Shown here: positions 25,969 through 34,688 of the stretch, in pieces | Numbering within the stretch: the stretch's first letter is position 1 | Layout of the letters: each line of letters opens with the position of its first letter | NCBI GenBank assembly: GCA_963762635.1 | Contig: CAVXLQ010000012.1 | Location: forward strand, 734,865 to 798,864 | Direction: 5' to 3' | Length of the DNA stretch: 64,000 nucleotides | Origin: Tenggerimyces sp963762635 | GTDB taxonomy: Bacteria > Actinomycetota > Actinomycetes > Propionibacteriales > Actinopolymorphaceae | Translations under genes and position numbers: made by a program | Notes under the pieces: model-generated | Told to the model about the DNA's origin: nothing | Seen by the model: the letters and a program-made list of their open reading frames with translations, nothing else | Database searches by the model: none

Positions 25969-27887
25969 GCGGGCTTCATCTCGAAGTCGTACTCCGGCGG
26001 CAATGGTTCGCCGGGGCACGCCTGCTCCCACAGCTGGGCCAACGAAACCTCGCCCTCCTGCAGGTCCGGAATCTCCAACCCTGTCTGGAGAATCTTCCGC
26101 GCCCGCGCCGAAGCGCCGGCCGCCAGCGCGGCCCGTACCTCGGCCAGCCGGACCCGCCCGACGGCACGCTGCTCGGCGGACAGGTCGTCGATCAACGCCA
26201 ACGCGTCCGCCGCCCGGGCGCACGTCAGCAACGCCGTCACGGTCTCGACCGTCAGCTGCCAGCGCGCCGGCGCGAGCTCGTGCGCCTCGACCATCAGGTC
26301 CGCGGACAGCCCGGCGTGACCCGCCTCGGCCTCCAGCGCGGCGAGCCCACGCAGAGACCAGGCCGACCGGCCGAGCTCGAGCGACTCGCCGTAGTGCTTC
26401 CGCGCGGCCGCCAGGTCGCCGCGAACGTGCGCGAGCACCGCGAGGTGGTACTCGGTCAGCCAGCTCGGCGACGACTCCTTCAGCCGCGCCTCCCAGCGCG
26501 GGCCATTCTGGTACGACGGCGGCGGGGTCATGGGCCGGCCGTGCGGGAACCGCCCGGTCGACAGCAGCACCCGCCAGTGCTCGTACTCCGGCCCGTCGAC
26601 GCGCAGGAACGGCGTCCCGGTCAGGTCGAGGAACGACTCGCCGTCGGCCATCGCGCGGTCGAACTCCAGCGCACCCCAGCCGCCACCCACGTTCAGCAGC
26701 CGGCTCGGCGGCGCATCGAGCACCGCCGTGCTGGACTCGAGCTGGTCCTCCAGCACCTTCTGCTCGACCTTGAGCTCCAGCCGCGACGCGACGTGCTCGA
26801 CGGCCGCGTCCCAGTCCTCGCCGTGCGAGACCACAGGATCGACCCAGAGCGGCGCGTACGCCTCGATCCAGCGCCACTCCGCCCGTGCCGGCATGCGCGC
26901 GTGCTCGTACTGCGTCGCGGTCAGCCCGGACTGGATCTCCACGTACGACCCGTTGCCCGGCTGGGTGAGCCACTCCGACCAGCGCCGGCCGCCGCGATGC
27001 TGGCCCCAGCAGAACAGCTTCCGCCCATGCAGCAGGCTGGTCGAGGTCTGCACGATGCCCTGGCCCGAGCTCGTCACGGCGGCGATCCAGGGCCGCTCGG
27101 ACGGTTCGATGTCGAAGAAGTAGTCCGCCGCAGCGGGGTTGTCGGCCGGGTAGGTCCACGGCGCCTTCGCGGTGGGCTCGAGCGTCAACGAACCGTCGTA
27201 CGCCGTGTGGTACGCCCGCGCCGCCGGCGCGAACACGCGCAGGCCTTCCTCCTCGGCGATCGCGGCGTTCGACCACCAGTACATCGGGGTCTCGACCGGG
27301 TGCGGGTTGCGGATGCGGACCTGGACGTAGAGCACCGGGGAGTCGTCGTCGAGCCAGGCGTCGAGCTGGAACACGACGCCGCGGAGCCGTTCGTACTCCC
27401 ACATCCGCAGCGCGTCGGACCCGTTCGGCGCCGGCGCGACCGCGGCGAACAGCGGCTCGCAGGTCGTCGGCGAGTGGCCGCGGGTGCCGATGTTCCACTC
27501 GACGCCGCCGGCGAACCAGGCGTTGCGCAACCCGAGGTTCGCGGGCTGGAAGATCGAGTTGTTGTAGAGCAGCTCGCGTCCAGTGCGAACGTCCTGCAGC
27601 GACCAGAGCCGCCCGCCGAGGTCGAGCGCGAACTCGGCGCGGAGCAGGGAGTTGGACAGCACCGCGGTCTTGATCGAGCCGGGCCTCAGGGTGCGTTCGT
27701 ACCCGTTCTGCGGGAGGTACGGGAAGATGCTGCGCACCTTGCCGTACTCGAAGTCGAGCTCGGTGGGGAGGTCCTTTCCCCCGAGGGCGTAGGGCATCAG
27801 CAGCTCGTCGGCGAGTGGCGGCAGCGGGCTTTCAGGCCCGAGGTCGGCGTACGGCAACGGTCGTTCGGTCAGGATGATGCCGCTCAC
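25965..27887 (-). CDS. DUF5107 protein with C-terminal TPR-like region
   Basis: The protein has an N-terminal to central beta-sandwich region of the galactose-mutarotase/glycosidase-associated type (SLLRAEFALDLGGRLWSLQDVRTGRELLYNN, WFAGGVEWNIGTRGH, MYWWSNAAI), the DUF5107 signature, and a C-terminal helical part after about residue 460 made of repeated WLTEYHLAVLAHVRGDLAAARKHY-like units (tetratricopeptide-like). A GTG at 27887 is chosen because GAGGAG lies 8 bases upstream; the GTG at 27896 overlaps that site. DUF5107 proteins are tied to carbohydrate metabolism, fitting the GH172 gene nearby; the catalytic role is unknown. Confidence 0.8.
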   Translation of the reverse strand: MSGIILTERPLPYADLGPESPLPPLADELLMPYALGGKDLPTELDFEYGKVRSIFPYLPQNGYERTLRPGSIKTAVLSNSLLRAEFALDLGGRLWSLQDVRTGRELLYNNSIFQPANLGLRNAWFAGGVEWNIGTRGHSPTTCEPLFAAVAPAPNGSDALRMWEYERLRGVVFQLDAWLDDDSPVLYVQVRIRNPHPVETPMYWWSNAAIAEEEGLRVFAPAARAYHTAYDGSLTLEPTAKAPWTYPADNPAAADYFFDIEPSERPWIAAVTSSGQGIVQTSTSLLHGRKLFCWGQHRGGRRWSEWLTQPGNGSYVEIQSGLTATQYEHARMPARAEWRWIEAYAPLWVDPVVSHGEDWDAAVEHVASRLELKVEQKVLEDQLESSTAVLDAPPSRLLNVGGGWGALEFDRAMADGESFLDLTGTPFLRVDGPEYEHWRVLLSTGRFPHGRPMTPPPSYQNGPRWEARLKESSPSWLTEYHLAVLAHVRGDLAAARKHYGESLELGRSAWSLRGLAALEAEAGHAGLSADLMVEAHELAPARWQLTVETVTALLTCARAADALALIDDLSAEQRAVGRVRLAEVRAALAAGASARARKILQTGLEIPDLQEGEVSLAQLWEQACPGEPLPPEYDFEMKPA

Positions 27888-27989
27888 GCGAGCCACTCCT
27901 CATATCGGTTCCCAGTCGGCCTAAGCCTCTATGGGAACCCACCGGTACGCCAGGCGTGGAGGTGTCCGGGATCGGCCGTGATCATGTGG

Positions 27990-28538
27990 CTAACCTCTGC
28001 CGCCGAACTGCCAATGGTGTACCTCGACGGCGTCGTACCGGTCCGCTGTCAGAACGCCACGCGCCGCGTTCTCGTTCGGGGCTCGGAGCAGGACCGCCGT
28101 CCCGAGCCAGTGGGCGCCGTCGTCGGAGAGCAGGGGTCCGTACGCGACCAACTCGTCGCTGTCCGGCGGCAGCGTGTCGTCGGCGGGCTCGCCGGTGCCG
28201 AGGCCGAGCACGAGGTACCGGCTGCCCTCGGTACGTCCGCCGGGAAAGTCCCACATCGTCCGGCCCAGCAGGTTGTGCCACCGGCGCAGCAGGACGTCCC
28301 GGTACGCGCCGGCCTGGTAGTTCGGCTCGTCGAACGCGAACGCCCGCGCCGCCGCGGGATCCGGCAGGTCGACGATGTGCACGCTGCCCGTTGGCTCCTC
28401 ACCGACGAAGGTCGGACCGCGCGCGATCAGCTCCGCCTCGTACCCATCCATATAGGACCAGTGCGCCTCCACCAGTTTGGTGCGGAGCGCCAACGAGCCG
28501 GGCCGGTCGCGGTGGTAGCAGAAGAACTCCATGACCAT
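27990..28538 (-). CDS. YCII-like two-domain protein
   Basis: The protein starts MVMEFFCYHRDRPGSLALRTKLVEAHWSYM and continues with IARGPTFVGEEPTGSVHIVDLPDPAAARAFAFDEPNYQAGAYRDVLLRRW, the fold pattern of YCII-related proteins (strand, helix, GP-loop, SVHIVD strand, AxxF helix, Y-x-x-AG). A second, more degenerate unit follows. Function unknown. The ATG at 28538 is preferred to the upstream GTG at 28550, which lies close to a large inverted repeat. Confidence 0.7.
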   Translation of the reverse strand: MVMEFFCYHRDRPGSLALRTKLVEAHWSYMDGYEAELIARGPTFVGEEPTGSVHIVDLPDPAAARAFAFDEPNYQAGAYRDVLLRRWHNLLGRTMWDFPGGRTEGSRYLVLGLGTGEPADDTLPPDSDELVAYGPLLSDDGAHWLGTAVLLRAPNENAARGVLTADRYDAVEVHHWQFGGRG

Positions 28539-28558
28539 GATCCGTATCACGCCGCCCG

Positions 28559-28633
28559 GTGATCATGTACGTGATCATGAAGCCAAACCGGCGTATGTGA
28601 CAGCTCTGGCTTCATGATCACGTACATGATCAC
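28559..28633. repeat. perfect inverted repeat, copy B of the dispersed hairpin family
   Basis: Two exactly complementary 27-bp arms (28559-28585 and 28607-28633) enclose a 21-bp loop containing CGGCGTATGTGAC. Each arm again has two TGATCA palindromes, GTGATCATG then GTGATCATGAAGCC. It shares arm design and loop core with copy A at 17010-17084. Unlike copy A it lies between divergent genes, so terminator function is unlikely to be its main role. Confidence 0.88.
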
Positions 28634-28747
28634 GGGCTGGGGGCGGCCGGAAGTGGTCCGGCCCGTTCCCTAGACGGCGAGGGCGCGAGTTCTGCCAGCA
28701 TGGGAACCGACGAGAAATCGTTCTCTCGACGAAGCAGGGAGTAACAC

Positions 28748-29836
28748 GTGTCCGACTTCAACGGCCTCGGTCTGCACCTGGGCAACCTCAGCCGGGTCTC
28801 CAACGCCGAAACCCGGAGCATCAACGCCGAGAACCCGACCGGTGCCAAGGGACAGGGCGGGATGGCGACCGAGGGTGAGAACGCCGCCCGCGAGCTCGGG
28901 CAGGGCTGGAAGGTACGGCCCTGCCTCACGCTCCCTGGCAACTCCACGACCACGCTCGCCGAGATCGAGGGGCCGGGCGCGATTCAGCACATCTGGATCA
29001 CCGTCGACTCCCGTGCCTGGCGCCGGCTGGTGATCCGCGCGTACTGGGACGGCGAGGACGAGCCCAGCATCGAGGCCCCGCTCGGCGACTTCTTCTGCTC
29101 CGGCTGGGGCAAGCACGCCCAGGTCAGCTCGATCCCGGTCGCGGTCAACCCGACCGGCGGCTTCAACTCCTACTGGGAGATGCCGTTCCGCGGCAGCGCG
29201 AAGATCACGATCGAGAACCTCGGACCGGACGAGGTGCCCGGCTTCTTCTTCCAGATCAGTTACGCGCTGACCGAGGTCGAGGAGGACCGCGCGTACCTGC
29301 ACGCGCAGTGGCGCCGGACCGACACCGTGCCCAAGGGCGACGTCCACACAATCCTCGACGGCGTCCAGGGTCGCGGCCACTACGTCGGCACGTACATCGC
29401 CTGGGAGGCCCACCACACCGGCTGGTGGGGCGAGGGCGAGATCAAGTTCTATCTGGATGGCGACAAGGACTTCCCGACGATCTGTGGCACGGGCACCGAG
29501 GACTACTTCGGCGGCGCGTGGGGCTTCACCGTCGACAACCAGTACAAGGAGTTCACGACGCCGTACCTCGGCATGCCGCAGGTGCTGGATCCGCGTGGCC
29601 ACATGGAGAACCAGCAACGCTTCGGCCTCTACCGCTGGCATGTGCAGGACCCGATCCGCTTCACCAGCGACCTGCGCGTGACGATCCAGGCGCTCGGCTT
29701 CAAGCAGGACGTCAAGGGCGGCGCCCGGTTCCTCCAGCTGCGCGACGACATCGCGTCGACCGCCTTCTGGTATCAGCAGCCGCCCCACGCCCCCTACCCG
29801 ACGTTCCCTGGCCTGGACGACCTCGATCTCGTCTAG
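28748..29836 (+). CDS. glycoside hydrolase family 172 (DUF2961) protein
   Basis: DUF2961 proteins form GH172, which includes difructose-dianhydride synthases/hydrolases and exo-alpha-D-arabinofuranosidases. The 362-residue protein has the family segments RSINAENPTGAKGQGG at the N-terminus, GPGAIQHIWITV, the first jelly-roll strand set, GGFNSYWEMPF and GTGTEDYFGGAWGF, whose glutamate I take as catalytic by analogy. No signal peptide is present, so it is probably cytoplasmic. The GTG start follows GGGAG. The substrate, possibly D-arabinan or a fructoside, is not determined. Confidence 0.85.
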   Translation: MSDFNGLGLHLGNLSRVSNAETRSINAENPTGAKGQGGMATEGENAARELGQGWKVRPCLTLPGNSTTTLAEIEGPGAIQHIWITVDSRAWRRLVIRAYWDGEDEPSIEAPLGDFFCSGWGKHAQVSSIPVAVNPTGGFNSYWEMPFRGSAKITIENLGPDEVPGFFFQISYALTEVEEDRAYLHAQWRRTDTVPKGDVHTILDGVQGRGHYVGTYIAWEAHHTGWWGEGEIKFYLDGDKDFPTICGTGTEDYFGGAWGFTVDNQYKEFTTPYLGMPQVLDPRGHMENQQRFGLYRWHVQDPIRFTSDLRVTIQALGFKQDVKGGARFLQLRDDIASTAFWYQQPPHAPYPTFPGLDDLDLV

Positions 29837-30735
29837 GCGGCCTGGAACAGGGGTGGAAGCTTCGGCCGGACCTCCTCGACGAAGCGGCGGGCCTGGTCGA
29901 ACGGGTCACCGATGACGGGCCAGAAGACCAGCCCGTCGAAGCCCAGCCGTTCGTGGTAGTCCGTCAGCGCGTCGATCCAGTGCGCCGTCGACCCGACGAG
30001 CCGCCGGCCGTTCTCGACCGGAGCGTGCTCGTCGATCGAGCCCATCACGTTGAAGATTCGGCGTACGTCCGCGGGTTCCCGGCCCGCTTCCGAGGCGGCG
30101 GTGGAGATGCGTGCCTGCATCTCGGGCACGTCGTCCAGCTCGAGGTAGAGGTTGGTCGGGAGCCAGCCGTCGCCGTACTGGCCGGTGAGGCGCAACGTGC
30201 GGGGCGCGAACGAGCCGACCCAGAGCGGTACGGGCGACTCCCCCACCGGTCCGAAGGCGGCGTCGGACAGCCGGTGGTAGGTCCCGTCGAACTCCAACGG
30301 CGTCCGCGATCCGAGCCAGGCCTGGCGGACCAGCTGGAGCCCTTCCTCCAGAGCGTCCACCGACTCCCGGGTCGACAGCGACTGCCCGCCGAACGCCGCG
30401 ATCTGGTCGAGCGTGCCGCCCGCGCCGACACCGAGCGCCACTCGGCCGCCGCTGATGACCTGCAGAGTCGTAGCCGCCTTCGCGAGCATCGCCGCTGGCC
30501 GGAGCGCCAGCGTGGCCACGTTCGTCGCCACCGACAGTCGCGTGGTCCGGGCGGCGACCGTGGTGAGGAACGTCCACACGTCCAGCTCCCGTGGGAGGAA
30601 CGGGTGGTCGGGCGACGTCACCACGTCGATCCCGTTCGCCTCGGCCAGGTCGGCGACCTCGAACGCCTGCTGGTACCGCCGCACGCTCGAGTCGAGCGCG
30701 ATCCCGACGAGACCCGGTTGGGTCAGCGCGTTCAT
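29833..30735 (-). CDS. LLM-class (luciferase-like, F420-type) oxidoreductase
   Basis: The 300-residue TIM-barrel protein has the LLM pattern: YQQAFEVADLAEANGIDVVTSPDHPFLP, RLSVATNVATLALRPAAMLAKAATTL, VISGGRVALGVGAGG and LWVGSFAPRTLRLTGQYGDGW. In actinobacteria such proteins usually use coenzyme F420; FMN cannot be excluded. Its start overlaps the stop of the MFS gene (ATGA), so the two are translationally coupled, and its stop overlaps the convergent GH172 gene by 4 bp. Confidence 0.85.
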   Translation of the reverse strand: MNALTQPGLVGIALDSSVRRYQQAFEVADLAEANGIDVVTSPDHPFLPRELDVWTFLTTVAARTTRLSVATNVATLALRPAAMLAKAATTLQVISGGRVALGVGAGGTLDQIAAFGGQSLSTRESVDALEEGLQLVRQAWLGSRTPLEFDGTYHRLSDAAFGPVGESPVPLWVGSFAPRTLRLTGQYGDGWLPTNLYLELDDVPEMQARISTAASEAGREPADVRRIFNVMGSIDEHAPVENGRRLVGSTAHWIDALTDYHERLGFDGLVFWPVIGDPFDQARRFVEEVRPKLPPLFQAA

Positions 30736-32072
30736 GCGTACGACCTCCTCGCGATGACGATGCCGACGACGCCGAACAGAGCGGCGACGGCGAACGAGAC
30801 GAGGTAGCCCGAGCCGAGCGCCGTGAACAGCGCGCCGGTGATGGCCACCACGACCACGGTGAAGATCGACTCCCCCACCTGCAGCGAGGAGCTGTTCTGC
30901 CCCTGCTCACCGTCGGCCGAGAGCTCCAGCGTCAGGACCGACAGCGTCGGGTAGAGCATGCCCATCCCGAAGCCGGCGACGATCCACACCACGAACGCGG
31001 CGCCGATCGGGAGGATGTCCTGAGCGACCAGCGCGATCAGCACGATGCCCGCGGTGACGAATGCGGCGCCTCCACGCAGGGCGAACGGCCGCTTCACCCA
31101 GCCGCGACCCTGCAGCCACGACGCGAACGACCAGGCGAGCGCGCTACCGGTCAGGGCGAGCCCGGCCAGGGACGGGCTGAGGCCGCGGTCCTCGATCAGC
31201 ATCAGCGGAACGAGCACCTCGGCGGCGACGAACGCGGCCGCGACCACGCCGCGGAGCGCCACGACCGCCGGCAGCCCGCGCAGGGCGACCAACGTGCCCT
31301 TGGGCAGCAGCTGCGGCAGCGCGACGGCGAGCAGTGCGGCGCCGACGATCATGACGACGAACCCGCTCGCGTGGCCGCTGCCGTACTGCATGAGCGCCGC
31401 GCCGGCCGCGGTCACCGCGGCCCACACCAGGCGCCGACCGAGGCCAGCGGAGCCCGTCGCCTGACCGCCGACGATCGGTTGCCCGACCAGGCCACGCGCC
31501 AGGACGTACGAGGCGGGGAGCGTCAGCACGGCGACGCCGAGGAACACCCAGCGCCAGCCGACGTAGTCGGTGATCACTCCGGTGAGTACAGGTCCGACCA
31601 TCGACGGGATGACCCACGCCGCGGCCAGCGCCGAGAAGACCTGGGGGTGCAGGACGGAGGGATAGACCCGGGCGACGAGCACATACATCGTGACGAAGAA
31701 GAGCCCGGCGCCGAGGCCCTGGAGGATCCGGCCGGCAAGGAAGATCGTGATGTTCTGGGCGAAACCGGCGACCAGGAGACCGGCGACGAAGCCGGCGATA
31801 CCGGTCCACAGCGGTGCGACCGGGCCGCGCAGGTCGCTCCAGCGACCGCCGAGCACGGTGGCGAACACGCTGGCGGCCATCGAGCCGCTGAACGCCAACC
31901 CGTACAGGGCCATGCCGTCGAGCTCCCTGGCCACGATGGGCATCGCGGTGGCGACGGCGAGGTATTCGAAGGCGACCAAGGTGCTGAGCGCGATCAACCC
32001 CGCGCTGAGGGACAGGTAGCGCTTGGTGAAGGCCCCCGGCGGGCGCTCGGTGATGGTCGTCGTGGTGGTCAT
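30732..32072 (-). CDS. MFS transporter (DHA2-like drug exporter type)
   Basis: The 446-residue protein has about fourteen hydrophobic segments. The first cytoplasmic loop carries GGRWSDLRGP, the variant of the MFS signature, and ILQGLGAGLFFVTMYVLVARVYP resembles motif C region of exporters. The ATG at 32072 follows AAGG; an upstream in-frame start adds only a basic stretch. It overlaps the LLM gene, so export or uptake of a compound modified by that enzyme is possible. Confidence 0.82.
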   Translation of the reverse strand: MTTTTTITERPPGAFTKRYLSLSAGLIALSTLVAFEYLAVATAMPIVARELDGMALYGLAFSGSMAASVFATVLGGRWSDLRGPVAPLWTGIAGFVAGLLVAGFAQNITIFLAGRILQGLGAGLFFVTMYVLVARVYPSVLHPQVFSALAAAWVIPSMVGPVLTGVITDYVGWRWVFLGVAVLTLPASYVLARGLVGQPIVGGQATGSAGLGRRLVWAAVTAAGAALMQYGSGHASGFVVMIVGAALLAVALPQLLPKGTLVALRGLPAVVALRGVVAAAFVAAEVLVPLMLIEDRGLSPSLAGLALTGSALAWSFASWLQGRGWVKRPFALRGGAAFVTAGIVLIALVAQDILPIGAAFVVWIVAGFGMGMLYPTLSVLTLELSADGEQGQNSSSLQVGESIFTVVVVAITGALFTALGSGYLVSFAVAALFGVVGIVIARRSYA

Positions 32073-32227
32073 GATCGTGACCTTACGAGCCGCCGAGCCG
32101 CAGCACATCGGGCCGCAGGCGCGCAGGGCCTAGGCACATGGTCCTACGCCGAACGCCGAACGTGGTCCAACCTCACAGCACGCAGCTGGACCTATCGAAC
32201 GGGCCTGGTGCCGCCTACCGTGCGAAC

Positions 32228-33013
32228 ATGCTGCTGAAGGACAAGGTCGCCGTGATCTATGGCGGTGGGGGCGCCGTGGGTGGCGCGATCGCCCGCTCGT
32301 TCGCCCGCGAGGGCGCCCGGCTCTACCTGGCCGGGCGGACGCGCGCGCCGCTGGAGATCGCCGCGGCGGCCGTACGGAAGGCCGGCGGCACGGCGGACAC
32401 GACGACGCTCGACGCGCTGGACGTCGACGCCGTCGAGGCGCACGCGGCCAGGGTGGTGGAGGAGGCCGGGCGCATCGACATCTCGCTGAACGTCATCGGC
32501 TACGGCGACTCGCAGGGCGAGCCTTTGCTGGTGATGAAGCCGGACCGGTTCGTCGACGCGATCCACACCGCGATGGAGTCGCATTTCGTCACCGCGACCG
32601 CGACGGGCCGGTACATGGTCCGGGAGGGCTCCGGCTTGATCCTCGCGTTGTCCGCCCAGGCCGGACGTGTGCCGTACCTCAACACCGGCGGCTTCGGGGT
32701 GCTGTCCGCGGCGATCGAGGCGTTCTGCCGGCAGCTCGCCGCCGAGCTCGGGCCCGGCGGCGTACGGGTCGTGTGCCTGCGGTCGGGCGGCTCGCCGGAC
32801 ACTCCGGGCGTCGACGAGGTCTGGCGCAAGCACGCCGAGGCCGCCGGCCAGACCAAGCAGGAGTGGTGGGCGAAGATGGCCGAGAAGACCGCGCTCCGCC
32901 GGCTGCCCATGCTCGCCGACGTGGCGAACGCCGCCGTTCTGATGGCCTCCGACCGGGCCGCCGCGATCACCGCGGAGATCGTCAACGTCACGTCCGGAGA
33001 GCTGTACGACTAG
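32228..33013 (+). CDS. short-chain dehydrogenase-like protein without the usual Tyr/Lys
   Basis: The 261-residue protein starts with an SDR nucleotide-binding loop (VAVIYGGGGAVGGAIARSFAREGARLYLAGR) and keeps the helix order of classical SDRs, ending in a C-terminal VNVTSGELYD. At the expected Y-x-x-x-K active site the sequence reads GGFGVLSAAIEAF: Tyr is replaced by Phe and Lys by Ser. NNAG is also altered to NVIGYG. It therefore probably does not act as a normal SDR, although it could bind NAD(P). It is divergent from the MFS gene. Confidence 0.8.
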   Translation: MLLKDKVAVIYGGGGAVGGAIARSFAREGARLYLAGRTRAPLEIAAAAVRKAGGTADTTTLDALDVDAVEAHAARVVEEAGRIDISLNVIGYGDSQGEPLLVMKPDRFVDAIHTAMESHFVTATATGRYMVREGSGLILALSAQAGRVPYLNTGGFGVLSAAIEAFCRQLAAELGPGGVRVVCLRSGGSPDTPGVDEVWRKHAEAAGQTKQEWWAKMAEKTALRRLPMLADVANAAVLMASDRAAAITAEIVNVTSGELYD

Positions 33014-33033
33014 CGATCTGGGATCATCGCCCG

Positions 33034-33336
33034 ATGCGCAAGCTCAGCTATCTCGTGGCTGCTTCGATCGACGGTTTCATCGCCGGACCAGACGGGTCGA
33101 TCGACATGTTCCCGATCGACCAGGAGTACCTCGGGATGCTCATGGCCCGCTATCCGGAGACGTGCCGACGCACGTCCACGCCATGCTCGGCGCCGAGGTG
33201 GAGAACCGGGTCTTCGACACCGCGGTGATGGGGCGGACCACGTACGAGCAGGGCGGTCCAGCTGATCTCCAGCGACGTCGTCGAACGCGTCGCTAACGAC
33301 ACGCCGGCGTGTCGCTACCAGAACCCCACAGTTTGA
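33034..33336 (+). pseudogene. remnant of a dihydrofolate-reductase-like (RibD C-terminal) protein
   Basis: The start MRKLSYLVAASIDGFIAGPDGSIDMFP is the typical N-terminus of RibD-C-domain reductases. A one-base loss near 33162 shifts the frame before PTHVHAMLGAEVENRVFDTAVMGRTTYEQ, and another change near 33251 leads to VQLISSDVVERVAND and a stop at 33336. The centre and most of the C-terminal half (about 100 residues) are absent, so this is a decayed copy, not simply a sequencing error. A full-length relative lies at 40395-40982. Confidence 0.7.
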
Positions 33337-33355
33337 AGGCACCCCCCCGTCAGAG

Positions 33356-34684
33356 TCAGTCGGCTGCGAACAGGGCGTTCACCTTCTCGTTCGCCGCGCT
33401 CAGCGCGGGTGCTGCCTCCTTCTGGCCGAGCCACACCTCTTCCATGGCGGTGGCCACGATCTGGTTGATCTCGTCTCCGTGGTCGCTCACCGGCAGCAGG
33501 AACGTGCCGTCCTTGGCGTCGGCTTGTTCGACGAACATCGCGACGTCGCGGCCCGCCTTCTCGTGGGCCTGCAGGGCCTTCTCCGACGAGGACGTGATGG
33601 CAGGGAACACCACAGCGTCGGCGGCGACGATGTCCTGGCAGGCAGCCGAGCCGAGGAACTTCACCCACTTCCATGCCTCGTCCGGGTGGTCGGTGTCGGC
33701 GTAGATGACGTCGGCGAGACCGTTGAACGCCGACTTGCGGCCCTCCGGCCCCGTGGGCAGCGGTGCGAACGCGAACTTCTGCTCGGTGGACTCGAGGTAC
33801 GCCTTGATCATCCACGACCCGGTGATGCCGAGCGCGCCCTTGCCGGAGTTCAGCACGGAGTCGGTGCCGAGTGAGCTCGTCTTGTCGTACGGCGCCGAGT
33901 AGCCCTTGACGGACAGGCTCCGGAACCAGTCGACGGTCTCGGCGAGCTTCGGGTCGTCGTAGAAGTACTTGGTGCCGAACGGGTTCTTGTCGATGTACTT
34001 GAAGCCGTTGGAGACCGCGAGGTCGCCCCAACCGTTCTGGCCCTGCGAGCCGTCGTTCAGCTCCGGCACAATCCCGCGCACCGCGACCTTGCTCTTGTCG
34101 AAGCCCGGCTCGTCGCCGCGCTTGCCGCTCGCGTCGACGGTGAGCTTGGCGATCGCCTGCTCGAACGTGCCGCCGTCGGTCGGGTTCCAGGTCAGGTTGG
34201 ACAGGTCGACGCCGGCCTTCTTCGCCTGATCGGCGTTGTAGATGATCGCCATCGTGTCCCAGTCCTTGGGCAGCCCGTACCGCTTGCCCTCCTTGACCCA
34301 GACCTCCGCGAGCCCCGGCCGGTACTGCGTCAAGTCGACCTTGTCAGCGTCGACCTGCGGCTGGATGTCGAGCAGCTGGCCGTTCTTGACGAACTGCGGG
34401 TAGTACGACGCCTGCATGGTGATGACGTCGGGCGCGTCGCCGGAGACGAGCTGCGTGGTGAGGTTCTGCCAGTACTGGTCCCATGCGTTCTGCGTGATCT
34501 TGACGGTGATGTCGGGGTTGGCCTTGGCGAACGCGTCGGCACACTTCTGGTACGAGGCCTGCTGGACGTCGTCCCACAGCGCGTACGTCAACGCCACCTT
34601 GCCATCGGACGACCCGCCGCCTCCCCCACTGCAGGCCGCGGCGACAACGGCCAACGCCAGAGCCGGAATAGCTGCCCTCTTCAT
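33356..34684 (-). CDS. sugar ABC transporter substrate-binding lipoprotein
   Basis: The 442-residue protein has a lipoprotein signal (LAVVAAAC, lipid-anchored Cys18) and the family-1 carbohydrate-binding pattern: ITVKITQNAWDQYWQNLTTQLVSGDAPDVITM, YGLPKDWDTMAIIYNADQAKKAGV, the GTGDSVLNSGKGALGITGSWM-type signature and a C-terminal ATAMEEVWLGQKEAAPAL. It would capture an oligosaccharide outside the membrane and deliver it to the two permeases encoded upstream. It is last in the operon, 4 bp after the second permease. No ATPase gene is in the locus, so a shared MsiK-type ATPase is likely. Confidence 0.92.
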   Translation of the reverse strand: MKRAAIPALALAVVAAACSGGGGGSSDGKVALTYALWDDVQQASYQKCADAFAKANPDITVKITQNAWDQYWQNLTTQLVSGDAPDVITMQASYYPQFVKNGQLLDIQPQVDADKVDLTQYRPGLAEVWVKEGKRYGLPKDWDTMAIIYNADQAKKAGVDLSNLTWNPTDGGTFEQAIAKLTVDASGKRGDEPGFDKSKVAVRGIVPELNDGSQGQNGWGDLAVSNGFKYIDKNPFGTKYFYDDPKLAETVDWFRSLSVKGYSAPYDKTSSLGTDSVLNSGKGALGITGSWMIKAYLESTEQKFAFAPLPTGPEGRKSAFNGLADVIYADTDHPDEAWKWVKFLGSAACQDIVAADAVVFPAITSSSEKALQAHEKAGRDVAMFVEQADAKDGTFLLPVSDHGDEINQIVATAMEEVWLGQKEAAPALSAANEKVNALFAAD

Positions 34685-34688
34685 ATGA

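Noticed and set aside
27978..27986. A single GTGATCATG that could be a third hairpin-family member
   Set aside because: Only 9 bases match and no second arm or loop core is nearby; a chance match of this length is likely in 64 kb.
25893..28562. An 889-codon plus-strand frame and a 1025-codon minus-strand frame at 53289-56366
   Set aside because: Both are extended third-codon-position shadows over well-supported genes; the translated parts outside those genes are Arg/Val/Gly-rich without motifs.
33034..33336. A short functional reductase
   Set aside because: Frames shift twice and about half of the family's length is missing, so it is treated as a remnant.
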